Source: a virus. Taken from it: 54,215 nt of DNA. Numbering within the stretch: the first letter of the stretch is position 1; each line of letters begins with the position of its first letter. The stretch spans positions 1-54,215 of the IMG/VR virus record IMGVR_UViG_3300044961_000053, one strand, 5' to 3'. Shown in pieces: positions 12,615 to 21,372 of this stretch. A program made the position numbers and the translations under genes. The notes below the pieces were generated by a model. The model was not told where the DNA came from. It made no database searches and saw only the letters and a list, made by a program, of their open reading frames with translations.

Positions 12615-14430
12615 CTTTGAAACCTACTATGATGATACGTACTCTCTTAAAAACTTAACTACGCAGGAATACGTTTACAGCGATTCTTTCAAAATTCATG
12701 GAGTAGGAATTGCACTACTTGATTGTTTGAACGATGCTCCAATCGAGCCTGCATATATTCCATGGACTTGTTCTGACGATTTCTTTAAAGTAATCGGTGA
12801 ACTTACAGCAAACTATCCGCTTGTAGTAGTTTGTCATAACACGCTGTTTGACGGAACAATTCTAGCAAAACTAGGAATACGTCCGGAGTTATTTGTTGAT
12901 ACTGCGGCCATGTCACGAGCCGTATTGGGCAATCTTTTAAAGTCGCATTCACTTAATTCAGTTGCTGAATACTTGTTTGGTGAGTCCAAGACTGATGGAC
13001 TTGTGCATACTAAAGGCATGCGTGAGTTACCATCGGACTTGCATACTAAACTTGCGGAGTATTGTTGTAAAGACGTAGAACTTACGGCAAGAATTACAAG
13101 AGAACTATACAAGTTCATGCCACAGACTGAGTTTATTGTGTCTGATCTAGTTACTAGAATGGCTACAGAACCGGCTCTTGTAATTGACAAAGAGCTTATC
13201 GAAAGCTACTACCAAAGAGTTATAGAACGAAAGAAAACAGCTCTAGTTAGAGCTGGCATAAACGATCCAAAACAGCTACGTAGTAGAGAGGCTTTTGCAA
13301 ACGCTTTGCGTTTACTAGGCGTAGAGCCCCCAACTAAGATTTCGCCTACGACTGGCGAAGTAACTTATGCTTTTGCTAAAAACGACGAAGGCTTAAAAGA
13401 GCTAATGAGCCATCCAAATTCGGATGTACAAGCCTTAGTCGCTGCAAAACTCGAAGCATCAAGTACTATCGAAGAAACTCGCGCTGCCAAGTTTCTTCGT
13501 CTAGCCGAACTCGGCCCTTTGAGTATTCCCTATCGGTTCTCCGGCGCTGTACAGACTCACCGTCTGTCGGGCAGTGACGGGCTGAACATGCAGAATCTGC
13601 CGCGTGGCGGCGGCCTACGCGCCGCTTTGCGGGCGCCGAAGGGGTACACACTGGTCGTCTCGGACCTGTCTCAGATCGAGCTACGAGTGACGCTGGCCAT
13701 GGCGGGACAGACTGACGCGCTTGAAGTTCTTCGTTCCGGTCAGGATTTGTATATATGGTTTGCAGAAAAAATGTATGGGAGGAAAATTGATCCAGAAGTC
13801 GATGCTGGAAAACGTCAAATTGCTAAATCAGCGGTCCTCGGCTGTGGTTTCGGTATGGGTGCCGCAAGATTCGCGGACTATTGCAAAACGTCGGGAGTCC
13901 ACATTACTTCCGAAGATGCGGATGCGATCGTCCAGAATTTCCGCGCAACGTTTAGCCGAGTACCGGTGTTGTGGAAGAATTTGGAACAAATCTTTTCCGA
14001 ATTTAAGGCCGGGAAATTTAAATCAATCCCTGTCGAATTTGGCCACGCCGGTTACGGAAACCATTATGGTTTTCGACTTCCGTGTGGTTTGCGAGTCAAA
14101 TATCCAAACCTTAGACGGGGAAATAACGGATTGGAATTTGAGTCGTCCGGTGCTAAAGAACATTTGTTCGGCGGTAAGATCGCAGAGAACTTAGCACAAT
14201 CGTTAGCACGCAACATACTGTTCGATAAAGTTCTAGACATTGCGAAAGAAGTACCTGCAAAGCTAGTGATGACAACGCATGACGAGCTAGTGTATGTTGT
14301 AGAAAATTCTGTACTCGATCGAGCAGTTCTTGAGATCGACAGGATTATGAATAGTCCTGTTGAGTGGTGGCCAGACGTTCCTCTGGCGTCGAAAACTAAG
14401 TATGCAATTTACTATGGAGACGTAAAATGA
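12598..14430 (+). CDS. polA: Family A DNA polymerase with 3'-5' exonuclease
   Basis: 610 aa. It has a DEDD-type proofreading exonuclease domain (VVDFETYYDD at residues 4-13, CKDVELTARI near 158) and a family A polymerase domain. Motif A is SDLSQIE (D356, E361), motif B is RQIAKSAVL (R406, K410, L414), and motif C is HDE (561-563). The N-terminal 5'-3' nuclease of bacterial Pol I is absent, as usual in phages. The residue matching E. coli Phe762 is Leu414; Phe, Tyr and Leu variants of this site are known in viral polymerases and affect ddNTP selection, fidelity and speed. It is the phage replicase. Confidence 0.95.
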   Translation: MWLVVDFETYYDDTYSLKNLTTQEYVYSDSFKIHGVGIALLDCLNDAPIEPAYIPWTCSDDFFKVIGELTANYPLVVVCHNTLFDGTILAKLGIRPELFVDTAAMSRAVLGNLLKSHSLNSVAEYLFGESKTDGLVHTKGMRELPSDLHTKLAEYCCKDVELTARITRELYKFMPQTEFIVSDLVTRMATEPALVIDKELIESYYQRVIERKKTALVRAGINDPKQLRSREAFANALRLLGVEPPTKISPTTGEVTYAFAKNDEGLKELMSHPNSDVQALVAAKLEASSTIEETRAAKFLRLAELGPLSIPYRFSGAVQTHRLSGSDGLNMQNLPRGGGLRAALRAPKGYTLVVSDLSQIELRVTLAMAGQTDALEVLRSGQDLYIWFAEKMYGRKIDPEVDAGKRQIAKSAVLGCGFGMGAARFADYCKTSGVHITSEDADAIVQNFRATFSRVPVLWKNLEQIFSEFKAGKFKSIPVEFGHAGYGNHYGFRLPCGLRVKYPNLRRGNNGLEFESSGAKEHLFGGKIAENLAQSLARNILFDKVLDIAKEVPAKLVMTTHDELVYVVENSVLDRAVLEIDRIMNSPVEWWPDVPLASKTKYAIYYGDVK

Positions 14431-14699
14431 AACGTAAACTGAAAACTAAAGAAGTTGTAAATGACGTGGAAGTTATTTGCCCGCCTGCAATCGTTCCTGA
14501 AACGGTAACTAATCACACCTCTACGGAAACTACGTTGTTGCTTTATAAAGGTAGGATTCTTAATACAATTGTTAAACAGCAGTATTCAACTCATAGTGTT
14601 TATAGTTGCGAAGGAAGGGACTACATTACATTAGACGATGCAATTAAGCACGAGACGGATCGTTTAATGTCTCGAATTTTTGACGGTTCTTGTTTATAA
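14427..14699 (+). CDS. Hypothetical 90-aa protein
   Basis: ATG overlaps the polymerase stop (ATGA), with GGAGA six bases upstream. Lysine-rich N-terminus (MKRKLKTKEVVNDVEVICPP), then a beta-rich middle (LLLYKGRILNTIVKQQYST). No domain recognised. Wedged between polymerase and nuclease genes, so likely part of the replication module. Confidence 0.75.
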   Translation: MKRKLKTKEVVNDVEVICPPAIVPETVTNHTSTETTLLLYKGRILNTIVKQQYSTHSVYSCEGRDYITLDDAIKHETDRLMSRIFDGSCL

Positions 14700-15379
14700 A
14701 GTATACTGCCTTGAAAATTCCTACTCTTTCTCACTCGCTTCTCGCGGCATATGAAACGTGCCCTCGTCAGTGCTACGAGATTCGTATTGCTAAAAATTTT
14801 GTGGAACCCGAATCACAACACATTATTTGGGGTAACTATGTTCATAAATGTCTTGAGGAGCGGGTGGGAAAGAGCGTTCCTTTGCCAGAAAACACCGCGC
14901 ACTTAGAGCCGCTAGCTACGTATTTATGTAGTTTATCCGGAGCTAGATACTGTGAACTTAAGCTAGCAATTGATGATAAAGGCTCGTCAGTAGAGTTCTT
15001 CGATAAACGCGCTTGGTTTCGTGGTGTTGCAGATTTGCTAATTGTAGATGGCAGTCGTGGCTCGGTATACGACTACAAAACTGGCAAACCTGTCAAAGAC
15101 GACAATCAGTTAGCCGCAATGGCGTTGCTTACGTTTGCTAAATATCCACAGATAGAAGAACTTGTTGCAGCATTTTTGTACCTTAAGTATGACGACGCTG
15201 TTGATACTTACTTCACTCGTGACCAGATACCTCAGCTTTTAGAAAGTATACGGAGTCGTGGAAGTAATATACTGCATAGCGTAGAAACTGGTACTTGGTA
15301 TCCTAAACCGAGTGGGCTTTGTAAAAATCACTGTGCTGTAGTCACCTGTGAATATAATGGGAGACGCAAAAATGGGTGA
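14690..15379 (+). CDS. PD-(D/E)XK nuclease, RecB/Cas4-like with Cys cluster
   Basis: Up to 229 aa; there is no ATG, and TTG 14690 or TTG 14711 are the available starts. The catalytic core is GVADLLIVDG (D115) and YDYKTG (D128, K130). The N-terminal CPRQC and C-terminal CKNHCAVVTC cysteines resemble the Fe-S cluster ligands of Cas4 and AddB-type nucleases. Equivalent genes sit in phage replication modules beside polymerase A, VRR-NUC and an SSB-like gene, and probably process DNA ends in replication-recombination. Confidence 0.88.
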   Translation: MFIKYTALKIPTLSHSLLAAYETCPRQCYEIRIAKNFVEPESQHIIWGNYVHKCLEERVGKSVPLPENTAHLEPLATYLCSLSGARYCELKLAIDDKGSSVEFFDKRAWFRGVADLLIVDGSRGSVYDYKTGKPVKDDNQLAAMALLTFAKYPQIEELVAAFLYLKYDDAVDTYFTRDQIPQLLESIRSRGSNILHSVETGTWYPKPSGLCKNHCAVVTCEYNGRRKNG

Positions 15380-15686
15380 GAAGCTAGTCAAAGCCCAGAT
15401 AAAAAGAATGCTTGACGCATACAAACCCCATATTTGGTATTTTATGCCGTATATGACCGGAATGGGCCGCGCTGGCATTCCTGATTTTATAATTAATTGT
15501 GCGGGCAAGTTTATTGCTGTCGAAGCTAAAGCAAGTCCGGAAAAGTCTCCGACCAGCATTCAGCAGCGCGAGCTTTCAGCTATCCTTCAGGCTGGCGGCG
15601 TATCACTGGTGATCCATTCAGAGAACCTTAAGGATTTGTCGGATACTCTAAACGATATACTAGGATTGGAGCGAACTGATGTCTGA
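15372..15686 (+). CDS. VRR-NUC domain nuclease
   Basis: 104 aa from ATG 15372, which has GGGAG eight bases upstream (earlier GTG 15348 and ATG 15357 lack one). Active-site residues GIPDF (D38) and VEAKAS (E51, K53), with a downstream Gln (TSIQQREL), are those of the PD-(D/E)XK VRR-NUC family, seen in phages and in FAN1. Stand-alone forms cut branched or flap DNA structures. Overlaps both neighbours. Confidence 0.92.
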   Translation: MGEKLVKAQIKRMLDAYKPHIWYFMPYMTGMGRAGIPDFIINCAGKFIAVEAKASPEKSPTSIQQRELSAILQAGGVSLVIHSENLKDLSDTLNDILGLERTDV

Positions 15687-16071
15687 CGAAGTGACAACCG
15701 ACGAGTTGATTTCCGCGTATCTCGATTTACGTTCATACCGTTCGGATTTAAAAAAGAAATACGAAGCAGACGACGCAGTGTATAAGTCTCAAATGGAGAC
15801 GATTGAGTTAGAGCTTCATAAGCGATTGCTGGAAGGCGGAGTAAAGAGTTTTGGCGGTTCTCGTGGTACAAGCTATCTTGAACTTAAAACTCGCGCTCGT
15901 GCTGATGACTGGAGTCTGGCTCACGACTTCATGGCTAAAAATGGCAGACTTGACATGCTGCAACGTAGACTAAGTGATTCAGTGATTAAGCAATTTATCG
16001 AAGAAACCGGAATGACACCGCCGGGTATTTCGGTGTTCCAAGAGTATGAGGTTGTAGTGAGGGCAAAATGA
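15679..16071 (+). CDS. Conserved phage replication-module protein, 130 aa
   Basis: ATG overlaps the nuclease gene by 8 bp. The N-terminal half is a charged coiled coil (YRSDLKKKYEADDAVYKSQM), followed by a beta segment and a C-terminal PPGISVFQEYEVVVRAK strand. Proteins with this layout and the PPG..V..EYEV ending are common next to VRR-NUC and ssDNA-binding genes in phages; their function has not been established to my knowledge. Confidence 0.85.
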   Translation: MSDEVTTDELISAYLDLRSYRSDLKKKYEADDAVYKSQMETIELELHKRLLEGGVKSFGGSRGTSYLELKTRARADDWSLAHDFMAKNGRLDMLQRRLSDSVIKQFIEETGMTPPGISVFQEYEVVVRAK

Positions 16072-16253
16072 TTACTGACCATCGCGCTAAAGTTAGTAGA
16101 ATTGAGAACGGATTTTTAGTCGAGCTTGAAGGCAATCAAGTAAGAGGAGATAAGGTATCTTACTATAGAAAAGAAATTTTCTGTAAGAATCTAGAAAAAG
16201 TTAGCGAAGTTCTCGAATCATTCATGCCAAGCGTGGAGGTGGAAAATGAGTGA
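16068..16253 (+). CDS. Hypothetical 61-aa protein
   Basis: ATG overlaps the previous stop (ATGA) and its end overlaps the next gene by 8 bp. Small beta-rich sequence (AKVSRIENGFLVELEGNQV) with an acidic end. Translationally coupled to both neighbours. Unknown function. Confidence 0.75.
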   Translation: MITDHRAKVSRIENGFLVELEGNQVRGDKVSYYRKEIFCKNLEKVSEVLESFMPSVEVENE

Positions 16254-17220
16254 TATGACTTTGTTTGAGTCTAACAACGCACTCGCTATTCCGGACTATC
16301 TTAAATTTGATGTCAAGCCGATCGCTCGCTCTATTGTTCCGGCGCAGGGTGCAGACTACATCAGCCTGAAAGGAAATCGTTTTCGTTGCGTTGTTGGTGG
16401 GCAAGAATTAGATCCATTCGATACTACCTACCTTGACGTTATTATCCTCGGCAGTTTGGGCAATGTCAGTCGTGTGTACTATGCAACTAAGTACGATCCA
16501 AATTCGGAAGCGGTTCCGCCGACTTGTTACAGCGCGGATGGAAAAACTCCCGCTGCAAATGTAGTAAACAAGCAAGCCGAGCGATGCGATATTTGTCCAC
16601 AGAACATCAAAGGTTCGTCCATTACCGGTGACGGTACTGGTAAGGCTTGCGGATACTTTCATCGACTTGCAGTCATGCTTGCCGACGATCCAGAAGGTCG
16701 AGTGTGGCGGCTTGATGTGAAGTCGAAAGGACTGTTTGGGCAGTCGTATGCACAAGCAAGAAAGTTCAACCTTAACGACTATGCACGAGCGGTGTCTCGT
16801 ACTCAGTTTGAGTTTCAACAGTTAGTTACTCGGCTGTCGTTTGATCCAAACGAGTCTGTTCCTAAGCTGTTGTTTGAGGCTCGTAGTGTCATTGACCAAC
16901 GGCAAGCAGAAGTAGTTAAGCGCTTGCTTGCTAACTATGCGATTGTGGAGGACGCATATCGAGTGGAGTACGGCACCGCAAAGGCAGAAGCGCCAGCAGC
17001 GCCGGCAGTGCCCGCCATGACGGGCTCGGTTGCTTCGCAGCCAGCACTCCAAGCTCCCGCCATTGCGCCAGTAATGGAATCTAGAGCGCCTGTCCAGCAG
17101 GGTTTGCCGCTCAGTTCGCCGCCTGCTGTGGCAAGTGGTAGCATTCCGTCCTCGGCGCCGGTTGCCGGTACGACTTCTAACATTCAGAAGATTCTAGAAA
17201 AGCTGAATGCCGGAAGATAA
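16246..17220 (+). CDS. Putative single-stranded DNA-binding protein
   Basis: 324 aa. The N-terminal 230 residues are a globular domain with a CDICPQN...CGYFHR cysteine/histidine set (about 108-130) that may bind zinc. Then comes an Ala/Pro-rich linker and a short conserved tail (SNIQKILEKLNAGR). A domain of this type between the nucleases and the primase-helicase is usually annotated as replication-associated or SSB-like (the role filled by DUF2815 in other phages). I infer ssDNA binding from position and architecture, not from a clear OB-fold match. Confidence 0.65.
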   Translation: MSDMTLFESNNALAIPDYLKFDVKPIARSIVPAQGADYISLKGNRFRCVVGGQELDPFDTTYLDVIILGSLGNVSRVYYATKYDPNSEAVPPTCYSADGKTPAANVVNKQAERCDICPQNIKGSSITGDGTGKACGYFHRLAVMLADDPEGRVWRLDVKSKGLFGQSYAQARKFNLNDYARAVSRTQFEFQQLVTRLSFDPNESVPKLLFEARSVIDQRQAEVVKRLLANYAIVEDAYRVEYGTAKAEAPAAPAVPAMTGSVASQPALQAPAIAPVMESRAPVQQGLPLSSPPAVASGSIPSSAPVAGTTSNIQKILEKLNAGR

Positions 17221-17229
17221 CTAAGTACA

Positions 17230-17285
17230 GTTCGGCGTACATTCCCGCGTCGTCACCCCCCGACGTGCCGAACAAGGGGGTTTTT
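17230..17285 (+). terminator. Terminator overlapped by a competing hairpin (attenuator-like)
   Basis: CCCCC (17256-17260) pairs with GGGGG (17276-17280), followed by TTTTTC, a terminator of modest strength. GTTCGGC (17230-17236) can instead pair with GCCGAAC (17267-17273), and CGTCG with CGACG inside it, which blocks the terminator stem. The two structures are mutually exclusive, or form a pseudoknot, so read-through into the primase-helicase gene may be controlled. Confidence 0.55.
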
Positions 17286-17306
17286 CTTTGCGACAGGGAC
17301 GCAAAG
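17286..17306 (+). promoter_or_regulatory. Hairpin presenting the ribosome site in its loop
   Basis: CTTTGCG and CGCAAAG form a perfect 7-bp stem ending 1 nt before the ATG at 17308. The 7-nt loop contains AGGGA, the ribosome-binding sequence. Exposure in the loop could favour initiation; a longer fold with the upstream T-run could hide it. Confidence 0.5.
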
Positions 17307-17307
17307 C

Positions 17308-20166
17308 ATGGACTTTCTAAAAGCAATAATGCCCTCAACGGGCTTCGTATGCGTTGCAGTGGGCAAACTTCAAAAGACCGCCCGAAAAGAAAAACTAGAT
17401 TCACTAAATCACATTCCGTTTCAAGATGTCGATACTCTAATTGCAGGTTTAAAAGACCTGCAAGCTGTAAGCACGGGAAAAGAAGTATACTTTTCTCCTG
17501 CAACCTACGCCAAAATAAAAGACCCTAATAACGGGTTTCGTAAAGGCGACAACGTATTGGCTTTAAAGTCTCTCTATGTCGATATAGACATTAGAGAGGA
17601 ACCGGCTTTTTGTCACAGCTATGAGGATGCTGTTAAAGACATAAGCAGGTTTTGCGAAGAAACCTCATTTCCGTACCCGTGGCTTGTGGATTCAGGCAAC
17701 GGCATTCATGCCTACTGGCCGCTTGAAAAAGAACTAAGTCCAGTAGAATGGGATGCGTATTCCGCCGGCTTTCTTGAATTAGTAAAATCCGTTTGCCCAC
17801 GTCTGGTAGCGGATTCTAGTCGTACAAAAGACAAAGCCGCGTTATTGAGGTTACCCGGATTTATCAATCATAAAAACGGGCGTAATCAAAAAGTTTCTGT
17901 ACTGTCCGAAGGTGGAGGTGAACTATCACTGTCCTTAGTTCCTACTAAGGAAATAGACCCTCTCGGTACGGTTGCAGACTACTCGCATATCGACCCTAAA
18001 GACAAAGTCGCCATCGAGCACGTCGTGTCGGCGTGTAATTGGATGCGCGAATACGTTGAACATAAAGAAACTGCCAGCGAACCGGAATGGTACGCTGCGC
18101 TTGCTGTTGGGCGCTTTACGTATATAAAAGACCCAAAAGAAACCTACGAAAGTGCGATGGCTCTATCAACTGGCCATCCGGGGTTTAATCCAACAGAGAC
18201 TATAAAAAAGCTAGACCAACTTGCTAAGGCTAGCATCGGCCCATCGACGTGCGTGCGACTGAGTGAGCTAGCTCCGGATCGGTGCCGTCGGTGTCCGTTA
18301 CGCGGCATGGTGAACAGCCCTGTCTCAGCAGGGCGCAAGATCGCTAACACCGATCCGCTTGACTTGGCAGTGATTACGGAGCCTTCTTTAGAAGAAGAAA
18401 CAATCGTAGTTTCTGGGTATGAGATTGCTCCGCCACCGGCACCGTTCTTTTTTAAGAATGACCAGATATTTATGAACAAAACAGACTCTATAGTCCGTGT
18501 TTTTGACTTCCTTGTGGTGCCTATCAACAGGTCGAAAGACGAATACACAGGCCAGGAAATTGCAGAGATTGCGGCACGGTTTCCGCACGACGGAGACAAG
18601 ATCATTCGCGTGCCGATGAGCCTACTTGCTGATGATAAAAAGCTCGGCATTTTCCTTGCTGACTATGGAATACTTCCAGACAGAACATACGCGCCGCATT
18701 TTTACAGGTATCTCGTAAGCTATATCAGAAGCATACAGTTGTCAAAAGCGGCTGCGCGTCAGTATTCACAATTAGGTTGGCGGTTTCCAGACATTAACAT
18801 TCCAGAATATGCAGAGTTTGTTTTGGGTGACATGGTGTACACAAAGCGCGGCTGGCTGGCCAATACTAGCATCAGCCCTACGCTCGCACCATCAAAAGCA
18901 GCTGCTACTGCATCTGGATCGTTGGAAGAATGGAAGCGTGCGTTTTCTATACTAAGCGATATTAAAGGTGCAGAACCGCTGATAGTAACTGCTCTTATGG
19001 GATTTGCTGCGCCTCTTGTCGAGTTTACTCCCTATAACGGCATACTTGTCAATTTATACGGAGGCTCTGGTAGAGGCAAGTCCACAGCGCAACGGTTTGC
19101 GACAAGTATTTGGGGAGTTCCAAATGAACGCATGATTTTAACGCACGACAACAGAATTCCAATGCTTAATCGCATTGGAGCCATGCGCAATCTACCAGTG
19201 ACGTTTGATGAACTCACTGAAATGGACCCAGAGGCTCTTGGCACTTTGTTGTACGAAATTACGGGTGGACGTGGAAAAGAGCGCGCAACAGTTACTGGCG
19301 TTACTAGAGCTAACGAGGCCACATGGAAAACAATAATTCTTGGAAGCTCTAATATATCCATCTACAGCAAAATTGCAAAGCTGCGTGCTGGCAATAATGG
19401 ACAAGCATACAGAGTTTTAGAGTTCGAGGTGTCTCCAGCAGTTGCAGAATACGCAATTGCTATTGATACAGCTAAGTCTATTATCGACTCTAACTACGGT
19501 ATGGCAGGCAGAGTGTATGCCGAATACTTAGCTAACAACGTAGTTTCTGTACGAAGGAAAGTTGAAGAAACTATTCGCGCGTTTACCAAAAGCTATCAAG
19601 AAGCTCCAGCAGAACGATTTTGGTTAGTAGCAGTAGCTACTATGTATGTTGGAGCTAGCATTGCCCACGAGTTAAAACTTCATACATACGACGTTGCTGG
19701 CATGGTGAATTGGATGGTAAACGCCATGAAGCAAGTTCGAGTCGAAATACAAGACACTCTGGGCGATGCGGGTAATATGCTCAACCAGTTCTTCCTTGAG
19801 AATCTTAATAACACTCTGCGTGACGATGGCAGTTCTTCAATTATGATAGTGCCGAATAACGCACGTAACATCTGTGTTAGATATTACGGTACACAGAAGA
19901 AGATTGAGTACGTAGCTGTTACAAAGAAAGCACTCATAGATTACTGCAAGTTCTTTAAGATTGAACTTGGGTGGCTGCTTTCTTCACTGAAAAACAGCAA
20001 AGCACTTCGTGGTGCGCGTAGGTTGGATATTTTAAACAAAACTGGACTGCCGCCAGTTGAAGTAGATTGCTACATTTTTGATGCCGAAGTTTTAATAGGG
20101 TCGCAAGAACCTTCGTTCATTCCAAAAGAAGTTAGTCAAGTCAGAAGCAGCACTTCAATAAATTAG
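17308..20166 (+). CDS. Primase-helicase (AEP-like primase + SF3/DUF927-like helicase)
   Basis: 952 aa. The N-terminal third looks like an archaeo-eukaryotic-type primase: YVDIDI (D92, D94), a conserved His in SGNGIHAYWPL (H134) and the RLPGFINHKNG segment. A short Cys cluster (CRRCPLRG) follows. The C-terminal half is a DUF927-like helicase with Walker A GGSGRGKS (585-592) and Walker B VTFDELTEMD (D634, E635). The fusion would prime and unwind for the phage polymerase. It is the largest early gene and has its own attenuator-like leader. Confidence 0.9.
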   Translation: MDFLKAIMPSTGFVCVAVGKLQKTARKEKLDSLNHIPFQDVDTLIAGLKDLQAVSTGKEVYFSPATYAKIKDPNNGFRKGDNVLALKSLYVDIDIREEPAFCHSYEDAVKDISRFCEETSFPYPWLVDSGNGIHAYWPLEKELSPVEWDAYSAGFLELVKSVCPRLVADSSRTKDKAALLRLPGFINHKNGRNQKVSVLSEGGGELSLSLVPTKEIDPLGTVADYSHIDPKDKVAIEHVVSACNWMREYVEHKETASEPEWYAALAVGRFTYIKDPKETYESAMALSTGHPGFNPTETIKKLDQLAKASIGPSTCVRLSELAPDRCRRCPLRGMVNSPVSAGRKIANTDPLDLAVITEPSLEEETIVVSGYEIAPPPAPFFFKNDQIFMNKTDSIVRVFDFLVVPINRSKDEYTGQEIAEIAARFPHDGDKIIRVPMSLLADDKKLGIFLADYGILPDRTYAPHFYRYLVSYIRSIQLSKAAARQYSQLGWRFPDINIPEYAEFVLGDMVYTKRGWLANTSISPTLAPSKAAATASGSLEEWKRAFSILSDIKGAEPLIVTALMGFAAPLVEFTPYNGILVNLYGGSGRGKSTAQRFATSIWGVPNERMILTHDNRIPMLNRIGAMRNLPVTFDELTEMDPEALGTLLYEITGGRGKERATVTGVTRANEATWKTIILGSSNISIYSKIAKLRAGNNGQAYRVLEFEVSPAVAEYAIAIDTAKSIIDSNYGMAGRVYAEYLANNVVSVRRKVEETIRAFTKSYQEAPAERFWLVAVATMYVGASIAHELKLHTYDVAGMVNWMVNAMKQVRVEIQDTLGDAGNMLNQFFLENLNNTLRDDGSSSIMIVPNNARNICVRYYGTQKKIEYVAVTKKALIDYCKFFKIELGWLLSSLKNSKALRGARRLDILNKTGLPPVEVDCYIFDAEVLIGSQEPSFIPKEVSQVRSSTSIN

Positions 20167-20174
20167 GAGTCGTT

Positions 20175-20486
20175 ATGGAAAAGTTTACTGCGTACAGAGT
20201 AACGGTTTCTCCTGAATTTAAAGGAGTCTTTAATAGTGACACACTGTTAATACATGCAACATCTTTTATATTTGAATACGAGTCATCGCCCGTTCCAATG
20301 GTAAGTTTTCAAGTAGCTGTAAGAGACGAAGAAAACGATGACTACGATTATGAAACAGTAGTGGCCATGCCAATGAAGGCTGTGGCTATGGTAGAAAGAG
20401 TATATATAGAAATAGAAGCAGAAGTTTATTACGCAGTTTCTGTTGAATGCCAACTTGTTCGCAACTTACCCCGTTTTGGAGGATAA
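20175..20486 (+). CDS. Hypothetical acidic 103-aa protein
   Basis: ATG 20175 with AGGAG five bases upstream. Predicted beta-rich, with a strongly acidic middle (RDEENDDYDYETVV) and acidic C-terminal half. It ends one base before the ligase ATG and contains that gene's GGAGG site. No family recognised. Confidence 0.8.
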   Translation: MEKFTAYRVTVSPEFKGVFNSDTLLIHATSFIFEYESSPVPMVSFQVAVRDEENDDYDYETVVAMPMKAVAMVERVYIEIEAEVYYAVSVECQLVRNLPRFGG

Positions 20487-20487
20487 A

Positions 20488-21372
20488 ATGATTCCGCATG
20501 GATTTCGTCCTATGCTTGCTGTAGATCATAACAAAGTTAGCATGCAACCTAAGACTTTGTATATGAGTGAGAAGCTAGACGGCGTGCGTGTTTTGTTTTT
20601 CGATGGCATAGCGTACAGTAGGGCGCTTAAGCCACTGCCAAATCGTAAACTTCAAGAACTAGCAAAGATACATAAAAAAGCTCTAGAAGGCTGCGATGGC
20701 GAACTTATCTCTGGTAGTATGTACGGGCCGGACGTTTTGCAACGTAGTGTGTCCGCTGCTATGTCTTTTCATTCGCAAGACCCATTTAAAATCTACCTAT
20801 TCGATAAGTTCGAGCCAAATACTTACTGGGTGAATAGATTTAAAAAGTTGTTGACAACTGAACTACCTGACTTTGTATCAGTTCTCGGCCACTACAAAGT
20901 TGATAGTGACAATGCTTTAGCACAGTTTGAATCTGAGGTGCTGAACAGAGGTGGCGAGGGTGTTATGCTACGTGATGCTGATGGAATGTATAAATTTGGA
21001 AGAAGCGGAACTCGCTATCCTGAACTACAGAAAGTAAAGAGATTCAAAGATTGCGAAGTTAAAATACTTGACTTCGCGCCGTTACAGCATAACGAAAACG
21101 AGCCGACTATTGACGATCTCGGTTACACTACCAGAAGCACGTCCAAGGAAGGAATGGTAGAACTCGACAAACTTGGTAGCTTGCATGTCGAGCTACCGAA
21201 TGGAGTGCGGTTCTGGGTCGGTGGCGGATTTACCGAAGCTCAGCGCGTTATGTATTGGAGAATGCGAGAAGATATTGTAGGCAAGCAAGCCACAATCAAA
21301 TACTTCCGCGAGTCGGCAGACGGTGTTCCGTTGCTGCCGACTTTTGTCGCGTTCAGAGACGATTTAGTTTAG
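20488..21372 (+). CDS. ATP-dependent DNA ligase
   Basis: 294 aa from ATG 20488, where GGAGG lies five bases upstream. The nucleotidyl-lysine motif is SEKLDGVR (K29). Motifs EGVMLRD and ELQKVKRF follow, and the C-terminal half has the OB-domain segment RFWVGGGFTEAQR. This is the small T7-type ligase that seals Okazaki fragments. Its stop lies inside the 3' end of the oppositely oriented giant gene. Confidence 0.95.
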   Translation: MIPHGFRPMLAVDHNKVSMQPKTLYMSEKLDGVRVLFFDGIAYSRALKPLPNRKLQELAKIHKKALEGCDGELISGSMYGPDVLQRSVSAAMSFHSQDPFKIYLFDKFEPNTYWVNRFKKLLTTELPDFVSVLGHYKVDSDNALAQFESEVLNRGGEGVMLRDADGMYKFGRSGTRYPELQKVKRFKDCEVKILDFAPLQHNENEPTIDDLGYTTRSTSKEGMVELDKLGSLHVELPNGVRFWVGGGFTEAQRVMYWRMREDIVGKQATIKYFRESADGVPLLPTFVAFRDDLV

